The notes: generated from the letters alone by a model not told the origin. DNA of 7,211 bases from Deltaproteobacteria bacterium (GCA_013287405.1 JABDDW010000075.1:1-7211); one strand, 5' to 3'. Positions 1 to 5,775 are shown, counted from the stretch's first letter. A program made the numbers and translations.

Positions 1-142
1 AAGTTCTGGGCTGTAGGAAATTTTTTGTTCTAGCCCCGCGATGAGAATCCGAGTGGGACTATGCTTTTGTCCTTAAAGGGTCGCATTTCATAACACCTTG
101 CTCGGAAATTATTAGTTGAGGGGTTTTAGACGAATTCAAGGC

Positions 143-176
143 AAAAAGGGGGAGCCCCAGAAAAGCCAGGGCTCCC
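143..176 (-). terminator. Candidate intrinsic terminator, minus strand
   Basis: An 8-bp perfect inverted repeat, GGGAGCCC (150-157) and GGGCTCCC (169-176), has an 11-nt loop. Read on the minus strand the hairpin is followed after CC by TTTTT (147-143), as in a Rho-independent terminator. On the plus strand no T run follows, so orientation favours minus. A minus-strand open frame stops at 197-199, about 20 nt upstream of the hairpin. The next convincing minus-strand gene ends at 981, too far away to be the obvious client. Confidence 0.55.
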
Positions 177-196
177 AAATCTAAACGTAAAAAAAT

Positions 197-313
197 TTAT
201 GCCGCCTTCGGAGAAGTATCTTCGCCTTCAGGCAGGGCACTTTCTTCTGAGGCAGGTAGTAACAATGTTCCTGAAGGAGAAAAATCATTGACGGGTAAAA
301 CTGAATATTTCAC
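197..313 (-). other. Short minus-strand open frame ending just before a terminator
   Basis: The minus-strand frame is open from 364 down to a TAA at 197-199 and ends in the residues LPEGEDTSPKAA, a plausible hydrophilic C-terminus. The only ordinary start candidate is GTG at 313, which would give 38 residues, with no Shine-Dalgarno at a proper distance. The reason to mention it is its position: the stop lies just before the terminator-like hairpin at 143-176. It overlaps, on the opposite strand, the first codons of the Fis-type HTH gene, which is better supported. It may be the tail of a lost minus-strand gene or chance. I recognise no family. Confidence 0.2.
274..280 (+). promoter_or_regulatory. 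Ribosome binding site that fixes a TTG start
   Basis: AAGGAGA lies 7 nt before TTG at 288. The reading frame is open back to 120 but contains no ATG, GTG or TTG before 288. This strong Shine-Dalgarno is therefore the main argument that translation starts at the TTG rather than the frame being a remnant of something longer. Confidence 0.6.
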
Positions 314-545
314 CTCAAGAGAACCTGAGGCAAAGTTCTTTAACTTGGAGAAGACATTTGCCCCTCAGAGTTTACCTGAGCTTCAGAAAACCTATGAGAC
401 TGAAAAGTTAAATAGAATTCTTGCGGCTGTAAAGAGTTCGGATTCTGTCGCTGATGCTGCAAAACGACTTGGAATAGGGCGAACGAGCCTTCATACATTG
501 TTAACGAGAATGGGCATCCGAAATCAAGTGAGCCTGAAGACCTGA
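288..545 (+). CDS. Small Fis-type helix-turn-helix protein
   Basis: The predicted product is 85 residues. Residues 39-77 match the Fis-type DNA-binding fold (HTH_8) that ends NtrC-family activators and forms most of Fis: EKLNRILAAVKSS, then the helix pair ADAAKRLGIG and RTSLHTLLTRMGI. This implies a cytoplasmic DNA-binding protein. Residues 1-38 are charged and unrecognised. No AAA+ or receiver domain is present, so it is either a stand-alone regulator or the DNA-binding end of a lost larger protein. The TTG start is chosen because AAGGAGA sits 7 nt upstream. After the stop the next frame stays open and looks somewhat coding (see 455-694), so a frameshift that cut off a longer C-terminus is possible. 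No clear promoter was found upstream. The fold is fairly secure; the target and role are unknown. Confidence 0.65.
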   Translation: MTGKTEYFTSREPEAKFFNLEKTFAPQSLPELQKTYETEKLNRILAAVKSSDSVADAAKRLGIGRTSLHTLLTRMGIRNQVSLKT

Positions 546-694
546 AAAGCAGGCCTTTAGTACCATCGTTAAATTCTTGGGACCCGTCAGCGATAATGGC
601 GGTCACGATGTTGAGAGATTTGGGCCAGAGGAATTATAAGGACGTTCGTCATGCACGCACATTTCGAGAAAAATTTTACTCCGTATTCCAGTGA
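455..694 (+). pseudogene. Possible frameshifted continuation of the HTH gene
   Basis: A second plus-strand frame, shifted by one base relative to the HTH gene, is open from 455 to a TGA at 692-694. It overlaps the HTH gene's last 91 bases. Past the HTH it reads RMGHPKSSEPEDLKSRPLVP and later RDLGQRNYKDVRHARTFREK, a composition that looks more like protein than noise. Its only internal starts (ATG at 596 and 608) have no Shine-Dalgarno. Either it is the former C-terminal part of the HTH protein, separated by an indel near 510-543, or it is a chance open frame. I do not recognise the family. Confidence 0.25.
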
Positions 695-854
695 TTCTAG
701 AACAGAGCACCGAAATCGAATTTCAAAATCTATAAAGGAATTACGAAGATCTGGCGACATTTTTTCCTCGAGCCGCTTCGAAGTTGGAGGAATTTCCGCC
801 AACAATGCGCGCTTTCACAGGCTGAAATTTTTTAGAATCGTTCAGACTTCATGA
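651..854 (+). CDS. Hypothetical small basic protein
   Basis: This is a 67-codon frame from ATG, with TAAGGA (637-642) 8 nt upstream as a reasonable Shine-Dalgarno. The product is rich in Arg, Ser, Phe and His, with no signal peptide, membrane segment, cysteine pair or motif I recognise. It overlaps the end of the open frame at 455-694. A minus-strand frame at 587-805 covers the same DNA but starts at a TTG with no Shine-Dalgarno, so plus is the better reading. The gene stands without a visible terminator or promoter. It may equally be part of a decayed gene spanning 288-854. Confidence 0.25.
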   Translation: MHAHFEKNFTPYSSDSRTEHRNRISKSIKELRRSGDIFSSSRFEVGGISANNARFHRLKFFRIVQTS

Positions 855-980
855 TCAAAATACCTCTGAGAAATCTGATTCGAAATTATACCCTCTAATG
901 GCCATAGAATCTAAATCACGAGCAATTTGTGACGTCACCAAAATATTTTCTCCTCCGATGACGACCTCAAAAAGATACTT
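855..980. other. Non-coding stretch after the 409-residue gene
   Basis: I see no supported gene here. The stretch includes the 10-bp palindrome GTGACGTCAC (929-938) and lies just beyond the stop of the minus-strand secreted-protein gene. No clear terminator hairpin with a T run was found for that gene. Together with the weak frames at 546-854, it makes 546-980 a region with no confident gene. Confidence 0.5.
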
Positions 981-2210
981 TTAATGGCCTTCCGAAAAGA
1001 CTCGGTTGCCCTCAGCAGAAAGTCGTATGAACTGTGCTGTCATCCGAGCAGCGAGGATGTGGAAGATTTGATCAGACGCCGCTTCAGCAGTCTGTGTTTT
1101 ATGCAGGTCGGACAAAAGATAGAGCCTGTGGATCTCAGATTCAGATAAATGTAGATCATTTTTTAAGGTAATGAGCCGGTTGAGTATTGAAGAAGGTGTT
1201 TCAAATCCTGGTTGTCTCATTCTAGTGTCAATATCTTTTCTGACATCACCACTAAAGGTGTCAGCCTTCCATATTCGCCCTATGATTCCAAAGCCTTTTA
1301 AATCCATGGCCAACTTATCCCTGATTTTTTGAATTTCACTACTTTCAGGACTCACGTGATCTAGTTTTAAAAGTGCAGCGATATCGTTTCTAACGCCAGT
1401 GGTATACAGATCTAAACGACCAGAAATAAAATGGAATTCATAATCTAACAACTTAAGTAGGTCTTCGTTTTTCATTAAGAGAGGATCTTCTGATGCTTCA
1501 ACTAGGAAGCTAATCACGGGATTCGAAATCTGTTGGATCTCCTCAGGAAGAAAAGCAAATCCAAACAAATGTCCATTCAGATCATGCAGATGATAATAAA
1601 GAGCATCTGCAGAGACAGGAAAGAGTCTCTGGGCAAAGAACTTAATATAATTAACGTCTGCCACTTCTCCGCCTGTTATATCTACGGCGGTCCAATTGAC
1701 GCGTGGCCATCCCTTTCCAACTGTCTTTTCGTTCCACTTTTCTGCAAGAATATTAAATGTTTTCGCGTTAGCGGGCATTAGTAGCGTCTCCCCAGCCTGA
1801 AGGACCTCACTTTTATCCCAGTCACGTATTGAGTCATTGAGGAGGTAGCTAAAAGGATTTGATAAATATCGACTACTACCAAGTAGCTCTACTGGTTCAT
1901 TGATTCCTCTTCTCAGCGAAAATCCCAGTGAGTTGGGAAGAAAAGGGAAGTTTAAGAGAAGCTCTTTTGTTTTACCAAGAACTGGGCCTTGACTTTGAAG
2001 GTGGGAACGATCACGCACAAGTGACCTAGAAAGAGCATTAAACTGAAGCTCGCCGATGCTGAAAGAATACTGAATACGTAAGTTCCTTTCTTCGCCCTCT
2101 AGGGTACTAATCTGGTAGAGAGTCTCATTGCATCGTTTGGCGGTATCGGACGAAGCGTTTCCTAAGCTCGAAAGCAACACAATAAAAAGTGAAATACACC
2201 GTCTTTTCAT
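981..2210 (-). CDS. Unrecognised secreted protein, 409 residues
   Basis: The product begins with a Sec signal peptide: MKRR, a hydrophobic core ISLFIVLLSSLG, and a likely cleavage near residues 18-20 (NAS). The mature part is about 390 residues, mixed and mostly soluble in composition, with no further membrane segment, so it is probably periplasmic or outer-membrane associated. A Cys at residue 27 lies outside a lipobox. The most distinctive patch is YYHLHDLNGHLFGFAFLP (205-222), whose H207, H209, D210 and H214 could bind a metal or be catalytic; that is only a suggestion. The C-terminal third (about 290-400) looks alpha-helical. The start is the ATG at 2210, with the signal peptide directly after it; the Shine-Dalgarno is poor. 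It is transcribed alone, away from the recombinase operon. I do not recognise the family. Confidence 0.75.
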   Translation of the reverse strand: MKRRCISLFIVLLSSLGNASSDTAKRCNETLYQISTLEGEERNLRIQYSFSIGELQFNALSRSLVRDRSHLQSQGPVLGKTKELLLNFPFLPNSLGFSLRRGINEPVELLGSSRYLSNPFSYLLNDSIRDWDKSEVLQAGETLLMPANAKTFNILAEKWNEKTVGKGWPRVNWTAVDITGGEVADVNYIKFFAQRLFPVSADALYYHLHDLNGHLFGFAFLPEEIQQISNPVISFLVEASEDPLLMKNEDLLKLLDYEFHFISGRLDLYTTGVRNDIAALLKLDHVSPESSEIQKIRDKLAMDLKGFGIIGRIWKADTFSGDVRKDIDTRMRQPGFETPSSILNRLITLKNDLHLSESEIHRLYLLSDLHKTQTAEAASDQIFHILAARMTAQFIRLSAEGNRVFSEGH

Positions 2211-2390
2211 ACGGAAAACTGTTGCAAATTAGCAGCCACTCATTGAGAGTTTTGAACCTATGCCGAACCAGCTAAGGACAACATTTTTAGTTGCGCGAAG
2301 CCGGTTTAAGGCCATCTGCTAAAAAGTTCGACGACACTACCTAAACACCCCCCTTACACCTATTACGGGTTTGGAAAACATAGTCAGTTT

Positions 2391-2443
2391 ACTTTGGAGC
2401 ACAATAGAGTTGTCAGAAAAGTCAGTCCTTTGCTCCCCAAAGT
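2391..2443. repeat. Imperfect inverted repeat upstream of a promoter
   Basis: ACTTTGGAGCA (2391-2401) is repeated inverted as TGCTCCCCAAAGT (2431-2443). The arms pair over 11 bp with a 2-nt bulge and a loop of 29 nt. The 7-mer AGTCAGT also occurs twice nearby (2382-2388 and 2420-2426). The repeat ends 8 nt before the -35 box at 2452, a suitable place for a regulator site, but no T run follows to suggest a terminator. Confidence 0.4.
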
Positions 2444-2451
2444 GCTTCATT

Positions 2452-2480
2452 TTGCTAAGTCAAACTGTAAAGAGTATTAT
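2452..2480 (+). promoter_or_regulatory. Sigma70-type promoter facing the short secreted frame
   Basis: TTGCTA (2452-2457) and TATTAT (2475-2480) are separated by exactly 17 nt. The -10 matches TATAAT at 5 of 6 positions and the -35 matches TTGACA at 4 of 6. Transcription would start near 2487 and give a leader of about 110 nt before the ATG at 2596. Confidence 0.5.
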
Positions 2481-2595
2481 CCAGATTTAAATTAAATTTA
2501 GCGGTTTTTGAAGGAAGCTTCGGGAGAAATGCAGGCTTGGAATATGCCCCCTCTGGGCTTTGGAACTTAATTTTAACTAGTTCACGGAGATCACA

Positions 2596-2703
2596 ATGAA
2601 AGAATTTATGCTTTTGCTTTTGCCATTTATATTCCCAACATTTGCTCATGCCGCATGGGACAATATTACATGTATGCGTAAGAGTTATAGTTTAGCCGCC
2701 TAG
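2596..2703 (+). CDS. Short frame consisting mostly of a signal peptide
   Basis: This 35-codon frame starts with MKEFMLLLLPFIFPTFAHA, a textbook Sec signal peptide with cleavage expected after AHA (residue 19). Only about 16 residues follow (AWDNITCMRKSYSLAA), including one Cys. The start is well supported: GGAG (2586-2589) lies 6 nt before the ATG, and a good promoter lies at 2452-2480. The TAG at 2701 is followed by stops in all frames up to 2738. Either this is a real exported micro-peptide, or the 5' end of a secreted-protein gene broken by mutation. The Lys/Glu-rich frame at 2739-2918, in another frame, could be a piece of the same lost gene. Confidence 0.45.
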   Translation: MKEFMLLLLPFIFPTFAHAAWDNITCMRKSYSLAA

Positions 2704-2738
2704 GCCTTAGATCCTTAGATTGAAATTAACCGTAAATA

Positions 2739-2918
2739 ATGGAAAAACGGGTAATTATTTTAGAAGAACAGAAGGCCCGCGAAGCTAAAGAAGCCAAAAG
2801 ACTAAGGCTCGAACAAGAAAAGCAATCCCGTCAGAAATTCCTTCCCGGTTCCGATCATTTTATTGCTACTGAAGATCAGCCTTCAGCAGAATCGAAAATT
2901 CATGTCGAAGCGAGTTGA
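2739..2918 (+). CDS. Short Lys/Glu-rich frame overlapping the recombinase 3' end
   Basis: This 59-codon frame starts at ATG 2739. Residues 2-32 are a run of charged, helix-forming residues (for example LEEQKAREAKEAKRLRLEQE) typical of a coiled coil. A polar tail follows, including KFLPGSDHFIATEDQ. No Shine-Dalgarno precedes the ATG, and an in-frame TAA lies 3 nt upstream of 2736. Its last 53 bases overlap, on the opposite strand, the end of the large recombinase gene. It follows the signal-peptide frame 35 nt downstream on the same strand, so it may be a gene fragment rather than an intact gene. I recognise no family. Confidence 0.3.
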   Translation: MEKRVIILEEQKAREAKEAKRLRLEQEKQSRQKFLPGSDHFIATEDQPSAESKIHVEAS

Positions 2919-4317
2919 GGCGATATAAGAGTCGTGTGAGTTTCTGTGGGTCATGGTTGCCGTTTTCGTCGGTGAATTTTTTGATATATCTAATGGCATC
3001 ATAAAAGCTTTGATTGATTCCACCGTTCAAATCTGGCGGCTTCAGTGGGTAACTTGCTACTTCATAGCGGGATTGGATTTTTGAAAGAGCCGTAAAGAAT
3101 TCACTTCTCAAAGTCTCTTGGGTGACGGCTGCATAAACAAGTGTCATCCTTATATCCCGGTGGCCCAAGAGATCCTTCAGCGTTGTGATGCTAAGTCCCG
3201 CTGAAAGAAGTGACGTGGCAAAACTATGCCTTAATCTATGGAGAGTAACCTTGCCAGGGATGGCAAGGCCTTTTGTAACTTCGAGAAGAACAACGGCAAA
3301 TTGGTTTCGGCTTCGTCTTTTCCCTGATGGATTCGAAATTAAATATTTGCAGTTTGTTCCAGGCTCAGGCCGGGAGCTATGATGCCTTTTTATTTTTTCC
3401 ACGACTTCAAGGGTTGTGGGATCTATCGGAATGATTCTTTCGTTATTTAGCTTACCGAGAGGCACTTTTAAAAACCAATGGCCGTTGAGATCTTCCTCAA
3501 CGCAATCAAGTGTCAGATTCCTAAGTTCTCCAACTCGTAAGCCGCATCTTCGCATTAATAAAACGCCCAAGAAATCGATGTCGGTGCTACTCGTGAGTCT
3601 TTTTTGAATCTCCAAATCAACATTTACAGGAAATGGCCTTGGTAGCCTTTCTTCTCTCCTTGGAATGTCATGGGATGAGACAAGTCGATCTGGTTCGATC
3701 TTTAATTTTTGATGTTCAAAGAGCCAGTCTAAATAACGCCTGAATTGAACAAGCCTTGCATTGCGTTCATTGGAACCCATTCCCCGCTCTTTTAAATAGA
3801 GCATGTAGTTCTCACTGTCAGTTCTGTCGATATCGTAGGGCCGTTTATTTGTCTTCCAATGAATTTTATAGAAAGCGCCCAACATAGATTTATAACCTTG
3901 GACGGTATTAGGTTTATTTACGGCACAAAGAACTTCAATAAATCTGAGTGCGAGTTCTGGGAGTTGGGCTTGTTTGCCTTTGACACAGCCGGCGTTATAA
4001 TAGGGGAAAAGTTTTTTAGAAAACCCGTCTGAAATTTGGCCTTCGTCTTCGAGCCATTTTATATAAGTGCGCAAAAGTCGAAATGAGTTTCGCCTGGTGA
4101 CGAGCTTGAGATTATGTCTAGCAAGGTCTTCGTCGAAGTCAGTCATGTGACAGAGTTCCAAGTTTCCCAACTCAAGTTTTGATTGGATCATGAATCTGTA
4201 AAAGTGATGAATGGCCGCACGATATAAATTTAATGTATTTTTGCGCCTCACCGTTGAAAGCTCACTTAGATATTGTTCTGCGATCTCCGGAAGAGGCTTA
4301 CTTCGAAAGTGCAGCAT
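2866..4317 (-). CDS. Large tyrosine recombinase/integrase (TnpB-like), last gene of operon
   Basis: Numbered from the preferred ATG at 4317, the product is 483 residues. Residues about 8-95 and 122-202 each resemble the helical core-binding (SAM-like) domain of phage-type integrases, so the N-terminal part looks duplicated. The catalytic domain follows with a complete set: R261 (CGLRVGEL), K289 (PLGKLNNERIIP), H360 and R363 (LHRLRHSFAT), H386 (LLGHRD) and nucleophile Y395 (LVYAAV). About 80 residues extend past the tyrosine, longer than in XerC/XerD, reminiscent of the oversized TnpB of Tn554. A TTG at 4329 opens the frame, but GGGGAGAGG sits immediately before the ATG at 4317, so I chose the ATG. 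The gene overlaps the upstream recombinase by 20 nt, suggesting translational coupling. It should cut and rejoin DNA at the element's ends, probably together with its partner. Confidence 0.9.
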   Translation of the reverse strand: MLHFRSKPLPEIAEQYLSELSTVRRKNTLNLYRAAIHHFYRFMIQSKLELGNLELCHMTDFDEDLARHNLKLVTRRNSFRLLRTYIKWLEDEGQISDGFSKKLFPYYNAGCVKGKQAQLPELALRFIEVLCAVNKPNTVQGYKSMLGAFYKIHWKTNKRPYDIDRTDSENYMLYLKERGMGSNERNARLVQFRRYLDWLFEHQKLKIEPDRLVSSHDIPRREERLPRPFPVNVDLEIQKRLTSSTDIDFLGVLLMRRCGLRVGELRNLTLDCVEEDLNGHWFLKVPLGKLNNERIIPIDPTTLEVVEKIKRHHSSRPEPGTNCKYLISNPSGKRRSRNQFAVVLLEVTKGLAIPGKVTLHRLRHSFATSLLSAGLSITTLKDLLGHRDIRMTLVYAAVTQETLRSEFFTALSKIQSRYEVASYPLKPPDLNGGINQSFYDAIRYIKKFTDENGNHDPQKLTRLLYRLNSLRHEFSILLKADLQ

Positions 4318-5311
4318 ACCTCTCCCCAATACGTTTCATTGCTGCGTCGTAGTGCTCTCTGATATCGTCAATATTGAGGTGAATATAAATCTCTGTTGTC
4401 TTAATATCGGACTGACCCAAAAGGGCCTGGAGTGTGGTTATGGGGGTACCAGCCCGAGCGTGGTCGGAGGCAAACGCGTGTCTAAATTGGTGGGGTCGTG
4501 CCTTTGGGATGCCAAGTTTATTCCTGTGGTAACGAAAGAAAACTCGAAATGTTTCTCGATTTAATTTTTGGCCAAAGTTTTTTCCTTGAAGAATAACAAA
4601 AAAACTCTCACAAAGGGTGCGTGGTCGTTTCAGTTGAAGATATCTTTCCAGAACTTGCATGAGCTGAAATGGCATTGGGACTATCCGCTCCCTCTTACCT
4701 TTACCCTGAACGCGTAAGGAACTTTGGTGGAAGTTAACATCTTCCATGCGAAGGCTAATGACTTCCTGGGATCTCAATCCACATAGGAGCATCGTAAGAA
4801 CGATTCCCAAATCCCGATAACGGTTGAGATCAGATAAAAACTTATCGACGTCGGTTGGTTTTATAGCGTTGATTATTTCTTTTGGAACTTTAACTTTGAG
4901 CTCTAAGAATGGCTTTCGCCTGGCTGCATGCAATCCAAGCCTTGTTCGCCTTGGCCCACGGTAGTATCCTTTGGGGTAGAGCACGCCGGGGGCATGAGGA
5001 ACATTGTTATCAAAGCAGAATCTATAAAAACATCTGGCACACACGAGCCGCTGGTTAATCGATCTTGGTTTTAGGCCCTCATTTTTAAGATGGAACATCC
5101 AATCTTGAAGAGTTTTTTGAGTAAACGTTTCAAATTTATTCCAATCATTCTTTAGCCATCTGAAAAATGACAAAAGCCCAAAGGCGTATGATCTCACGGT
5201 ATCAAGGGAGCACCCTTGAACCTCAGCGGCTTCAAGAAATGAATTGGCCTTCTCAATAAGTTTCCCTTCGCCCTCTAAGCGGTGTGACTGTGAATAACTC
5301 CAAACTTTCAT
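4298..5311 (-). CDS. Tyrosine recombinase/integrase (TnpA-like), middle gene of operon
   Basis: The product is 337 residues, a normal XerC/XerD-like size. Residues about 16-105 form the core-binding domain (TVRSYAFGLLSFFRWLKND is typical). The catalytic domain holds R180 (LCGLRSQE), K204 (QGKGKRERIVPM), H274 and R277 (RPHQFRHAFA) and nucleophile Y309 (TEIYIHL). The usual second histidine, normally LLGHSD, is Gln here (LLGQSD, Q300). That position is His or Trp in most active relatives, so activity may be altered. Two ATGs are possible: 5323, which overlaps the previous stop as ATGA, and 5311, which has AGGAGG directly before it. I prefer 5311 because the same arrangement precedes the next gene. 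It probably acts with the large recombinase encoded downstream. Confidence 0.9.
   Translation of the reverse strand: MKVWSYSQSHRLEGEGKLIEKANSFLEAAEVQGCSLDTVRSYAFGLLSFFRWLKNDWNKFETFTQKTLQDWMFHLKNEGLKPRSINQRLVCARCFYRFCFDNNVPHAPGVLYPKGYYRGPRRTRLGLHAARRKPFLELKVKVPKEIINAIKPTDVDKFLSDLNRYRDLGIVLTMLLCGLRSQEVISLRMEDVNFHQSSLRVQGKGKRERIVPMPFQLMQVLERYLQLKRPRTLCESFFVILQGKNFGQKLNRETFRVFFRYHRNKLGIPKARPHQFRHAFASDHARAGTPITTLQALLGQSDIKTTEIYIHLNIDDIREHYDAAMKRIGERYAALSK
4319..4327 (-). promoter_or_regulatory. Ribosome binding site inside the upstream gene, sets start at 4317
   Basis: Read on the minus strand, GGGGAGAGG runs 4327 to 4319, one base before the ATG at 4317; the GGGGAG core has a 4-nt spacer. It lies within the last codons of the preceding recombinase gene, whose TAA is at 4298-4300. 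It argues against the TTG at 4329, which has no Shine-Dalgarno. Confidence 0.55.
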
Positions 5312-5314
5312 ACC

Positions 5315-5320
5315 CCTCCT
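5315..5320 (-). promoter_or_regulatory. Ribosome binding site at the first gene junction
   Basis: AGGAGG (minus strand, 5320 to 5315) is 3 nt before the ATG at 5311 and overlaps the TGA stop of the upstream gene. The tight spacing mirrors that at the next junction, which suggests a designed re-initiation site. The ATG at 5323 remains an alternative. Confidence 0.45.
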
Positions 5321-5775
5321 CATGCTCTTTTTTGTCGGAGCCGAGGAGTAAAGCCAATCTCTTCGATCATCAAACGGTGTGACGTTGCAAACTCATGAAA
5401 CCGGTCAAAAGAGCCTTTGGGATCAACAACTTCCACGATATCAAGTTTACGTTGCAAACCGGCTCGCTTAAGCCTCATGCGAAGGTTTGTGAGCTTTCGG
5501 TTGCGCTCAGTTGATTTGGAGTGCGTGGCCCTGTAGGTCTTCCAAAAATCCGGCGGCCTTGCGTTTTTTATCTTCTCACGAATGTCTTCCTCGGCTTCGG
5601 GATCGGCCCGACGGTAAAGTCGCTGGTACTGAGCCCGATGTTTGCGGCGGCACTCAACGCTTCCACAAGTTTTTTGACGACTCCCCAAACGAGGGGTTGG
5701 TTGATAACTTTCTTTACATGAATGACAGCGAGCTTGGTGGCGAACCCCAGATACTGCCTTGGGAAAATCCAGCAT
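5320..5775 (-). CDS. Four-cysteine putative zinc-binding protein, first gene of recombinase operon
   Basis: The product is 151 residues and strongly basic. C17-x2-C20, C37 and C42 form a probable zinc site (CHSC, then CGSVEC) within a segment resembling small zinc-ribbon proteins found next to integrases and insertion sequences. Basic helices follow (CRRKHRAQYQRLYRRADPE) with PPDFWKTYRATHSK at 74-87. The last 40 residues are less charged. The ATG at 5775 is the only possible start: an in-frame stop lies 18 nt upstream, and no good Shine-Dalgarno is visible. The stop overlaps the start region of the next gene, so it belongs to the same transcript. By position it may be an accessory DNA-binding factor for the recombinases, as TnpC is in Tn554, but no homology to TnpC is claimed. 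Confidence 0.75.
   Translation of the reverse strand: MLDFPKAVSGVRHQARCHSCKESYQPTPRLGSRQKTCGSVECRRKHRAQYQRLYRRADPEAEEDIREKIKNARPPDFWKTYRATHSKSTERNRKLTNLRMRLKRAGLQRKLDIVEVVDPKGSFDRFHEFATSHRLMIEEIGFTPRLRQKRA

Larger units (their letters stand above)
2211..2595. other. Intergenic region between divergent genes
   Basis: This stretch separates the leftward secreted-protein gene from the rightward short secreted frame. It holds an imperfect inverted repeat (2391-2443), a sigma70-type promoter facing right (2452-2480), the GAAGCTTC palindrome near 2513-2520 and a short GCCC/GGGC hairpin (2546-2558) in the expected leader. For the leftward gene the only promoter-like pair seen is TTCAAA, 17 nt, GCTAAT just upstream, which is weak. 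A minus-strand frame at 2455-2649 was judged a shadow of the rightward signals. Confidence 0.5.
2866..5775 (-). mobile_element. Candidate two-recombinase mobile element (core operon)
   Basis: Three tightly packed minus-strand genes encode a four-cysteine small protein and two distinct tyrosine recombinases. Paired or tripled tyrosine recombinases in one operon are the signature of Tn554-type transposons and recombinase-in-trio elements, which move without a DDE transposase. The order here (small protein, shorter recombinase, longer recombinase) differs from Tn554's tnpA-tnpB-tnpC. No passenger gene lies inside. The coordinates given are the gene block only; I found no convincing terminal inverted repeats or target duplication, so the true ends are unknown and may lie in 2704-2865 and 5776-6015. 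Confidence 0.5.

Noticed and set aside
587..805. Minus-strand 72-codon frame
   Set aside because: It starts at a TTG without a Shine-Dalgarno, and overlapping plus-strand frames are at least as good.
929..938. Perfect 10-bp palindrome GTGACGTCAC
   Set aside because: Several 10-bp palindromes are expected by chance in 7 kb, and this one lies downstream of a gene with no promoter beside it, so no regulatory claim is made.
2455..2649. Minus-strand 64-codon frame
   Set aside because: It is antisense to the better supported promoter, Shine-Dalgarno and signal-peptide start on the plus strand, and has no recognisable motif.
3185..3607. Plus-strand frames inside the large recombinase gene
   Set aside because: They are antisense shadows of a gene whose catalytic motifs are all in place on the minus strand.
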